The notes under the pieces are model-generated. The model searched no databases. It was not told the DNA's origin and saw nothing but the letters and a program-made list of their open reading frames with translations. A DNA stretch of 64,000 nucleotides from Symbiodinium natans (Eukaryota > Sar > Dinophyceae > Suessiales > Symbiodiniaceae): positions 804,288-868,287 of the forward strand of contig CAJNDS010000891.1 in the NCBI GenBank assembly GCA_905221605.1, written 5' to 3'. The position numbers were made by a program, and so were the translations under genes. Of this stretch, positions 63,730 through 64,000 are shown one piece after another; position 1 is the stretch's first letter; every line of letters starts with the position of its first letter.

Positions 63730-63909
63730 TTAGAGATTGGGGCGTTTCGGACGAAATTCTTCAAGCACGTCGCTAGGCCCCTCACTGCCCGCGGTGTCCG
63801 CACTTTCTTGCAGGATGGCAAGGGGAAGCGCTCTGAACCATGCATCCACGAATTGTGGGCCGGGCTTGCGTGCGCTCTGGGGCTCGCTGGCACGGACAGG
63901 GCAGGCGTA
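63730..63909 (-). CDS. Putative exon, globular-looking protein
   Basis: Minus frame reads YACPVRASEPQSARKPGPQF, VDAWFRALPLAILQESADTA and SEGPSDVLEEFRPKRPNL before TAA. Candidate acceptor CGTGCCAG and internal donor A|GTGAGG may shorten it. Strong coding bias; function unknown. Confidence 0.55.
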   Translation of the reverse strand, partial: YACPVRASEPQSARKPGPQFVDAWFRALPLAILQESADTAGSEGPSDVLEEFRPKRPNL

Positions 63910-64000
63910 GGGGATAGGATTAGGGGGACCCTTGGGGATATAGACCCTCTGAATGAGGTCCCTGTTTAAGAGAGCCCGAAAATAACAGGGATGCAGGGAT

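Noticed and set aside
183-63909. One giant minus-strand gene spanning the window
   Set aside because: Attractive because most exons are on minus, but several adjacent exons do not match in phase, possible terminal stops occur, one ATG-led exon lies mid-window, and two exons read on plus.
1-64000. Dinoflagellate spliced-leader sequence as proof of lineage
   Set aside because: I looked for the known 22-nt leader motif and did not see it, so the lineage remains an inference from telomere type and intron style.

Overview
The window reads as nuclear DNA of a eukaryote with Arabidopsis-type (TTTAGGG/CCCTAAA) telomere repeats. A myzozoan alga such as a dinoflagellate or chromerid seems most likely to me, but the sequence alone does not prove it; other TTTAGGG lineages (plants, some green algae) remain possible. 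There are no bacterial-style genes, no rRNA and no CRISPR. Nearly all long open frames here are translations of telomere repeat or homopolymer (they end in NPKP or run as poly-P/poly-G) and are left out.

Layout: over the whole 64 kb, blocks of exact or decayed telomere heptamer alternate with unique islands of about 35-310 bp. Many islands have a high-GC3 open frame, a natural peptide and flanking AG and GT dinucleotides, so I annotate them as exons. Most read on the minus strand; at least two (10.4 and 60.7 kb) read on plus. Two runs join in frame by eye: 50308 down to 46384 (starting with an ATG) and 32013 down to 27769. Most islands have CCCTAAA on the left and TTTAGGG on the right, so the intervening introns begin with TTTAGGG and end with CCCTAAA, an inverted repeat. 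The donor is often the telomeric GTTTAGGG or GTAGGG itself.

The introns also hold at least fourteen families of short (90-125 bp) elements, mostly MITE-like with terminal inverted repeats. Some are split or truncated by telomere repeats, one is nested in another, and several abut splice sites. Other notable parts are a ten-copy 77-bp hairpin array at 50.6-52.5 kb with a tRNA-Ala(CGC)-like gene in a spacer, a perfect 45-bp palindrome at 21.95 kb, arrays of variant repeats (GGGGTTTT, TTTAGGGG, CCCCCAAA, TTCAGGG), a 108-bp higher-order repeat at 35.8 kb, and very long poly-G or C/T tracts.

Product functions are mostly unrecognised. Exon ends were chosen by eye to fit open frames and GT/AG, adjacent exons do not always match in phase, and no transcript evidence is available. 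Some islands may be pseudogene fragments.
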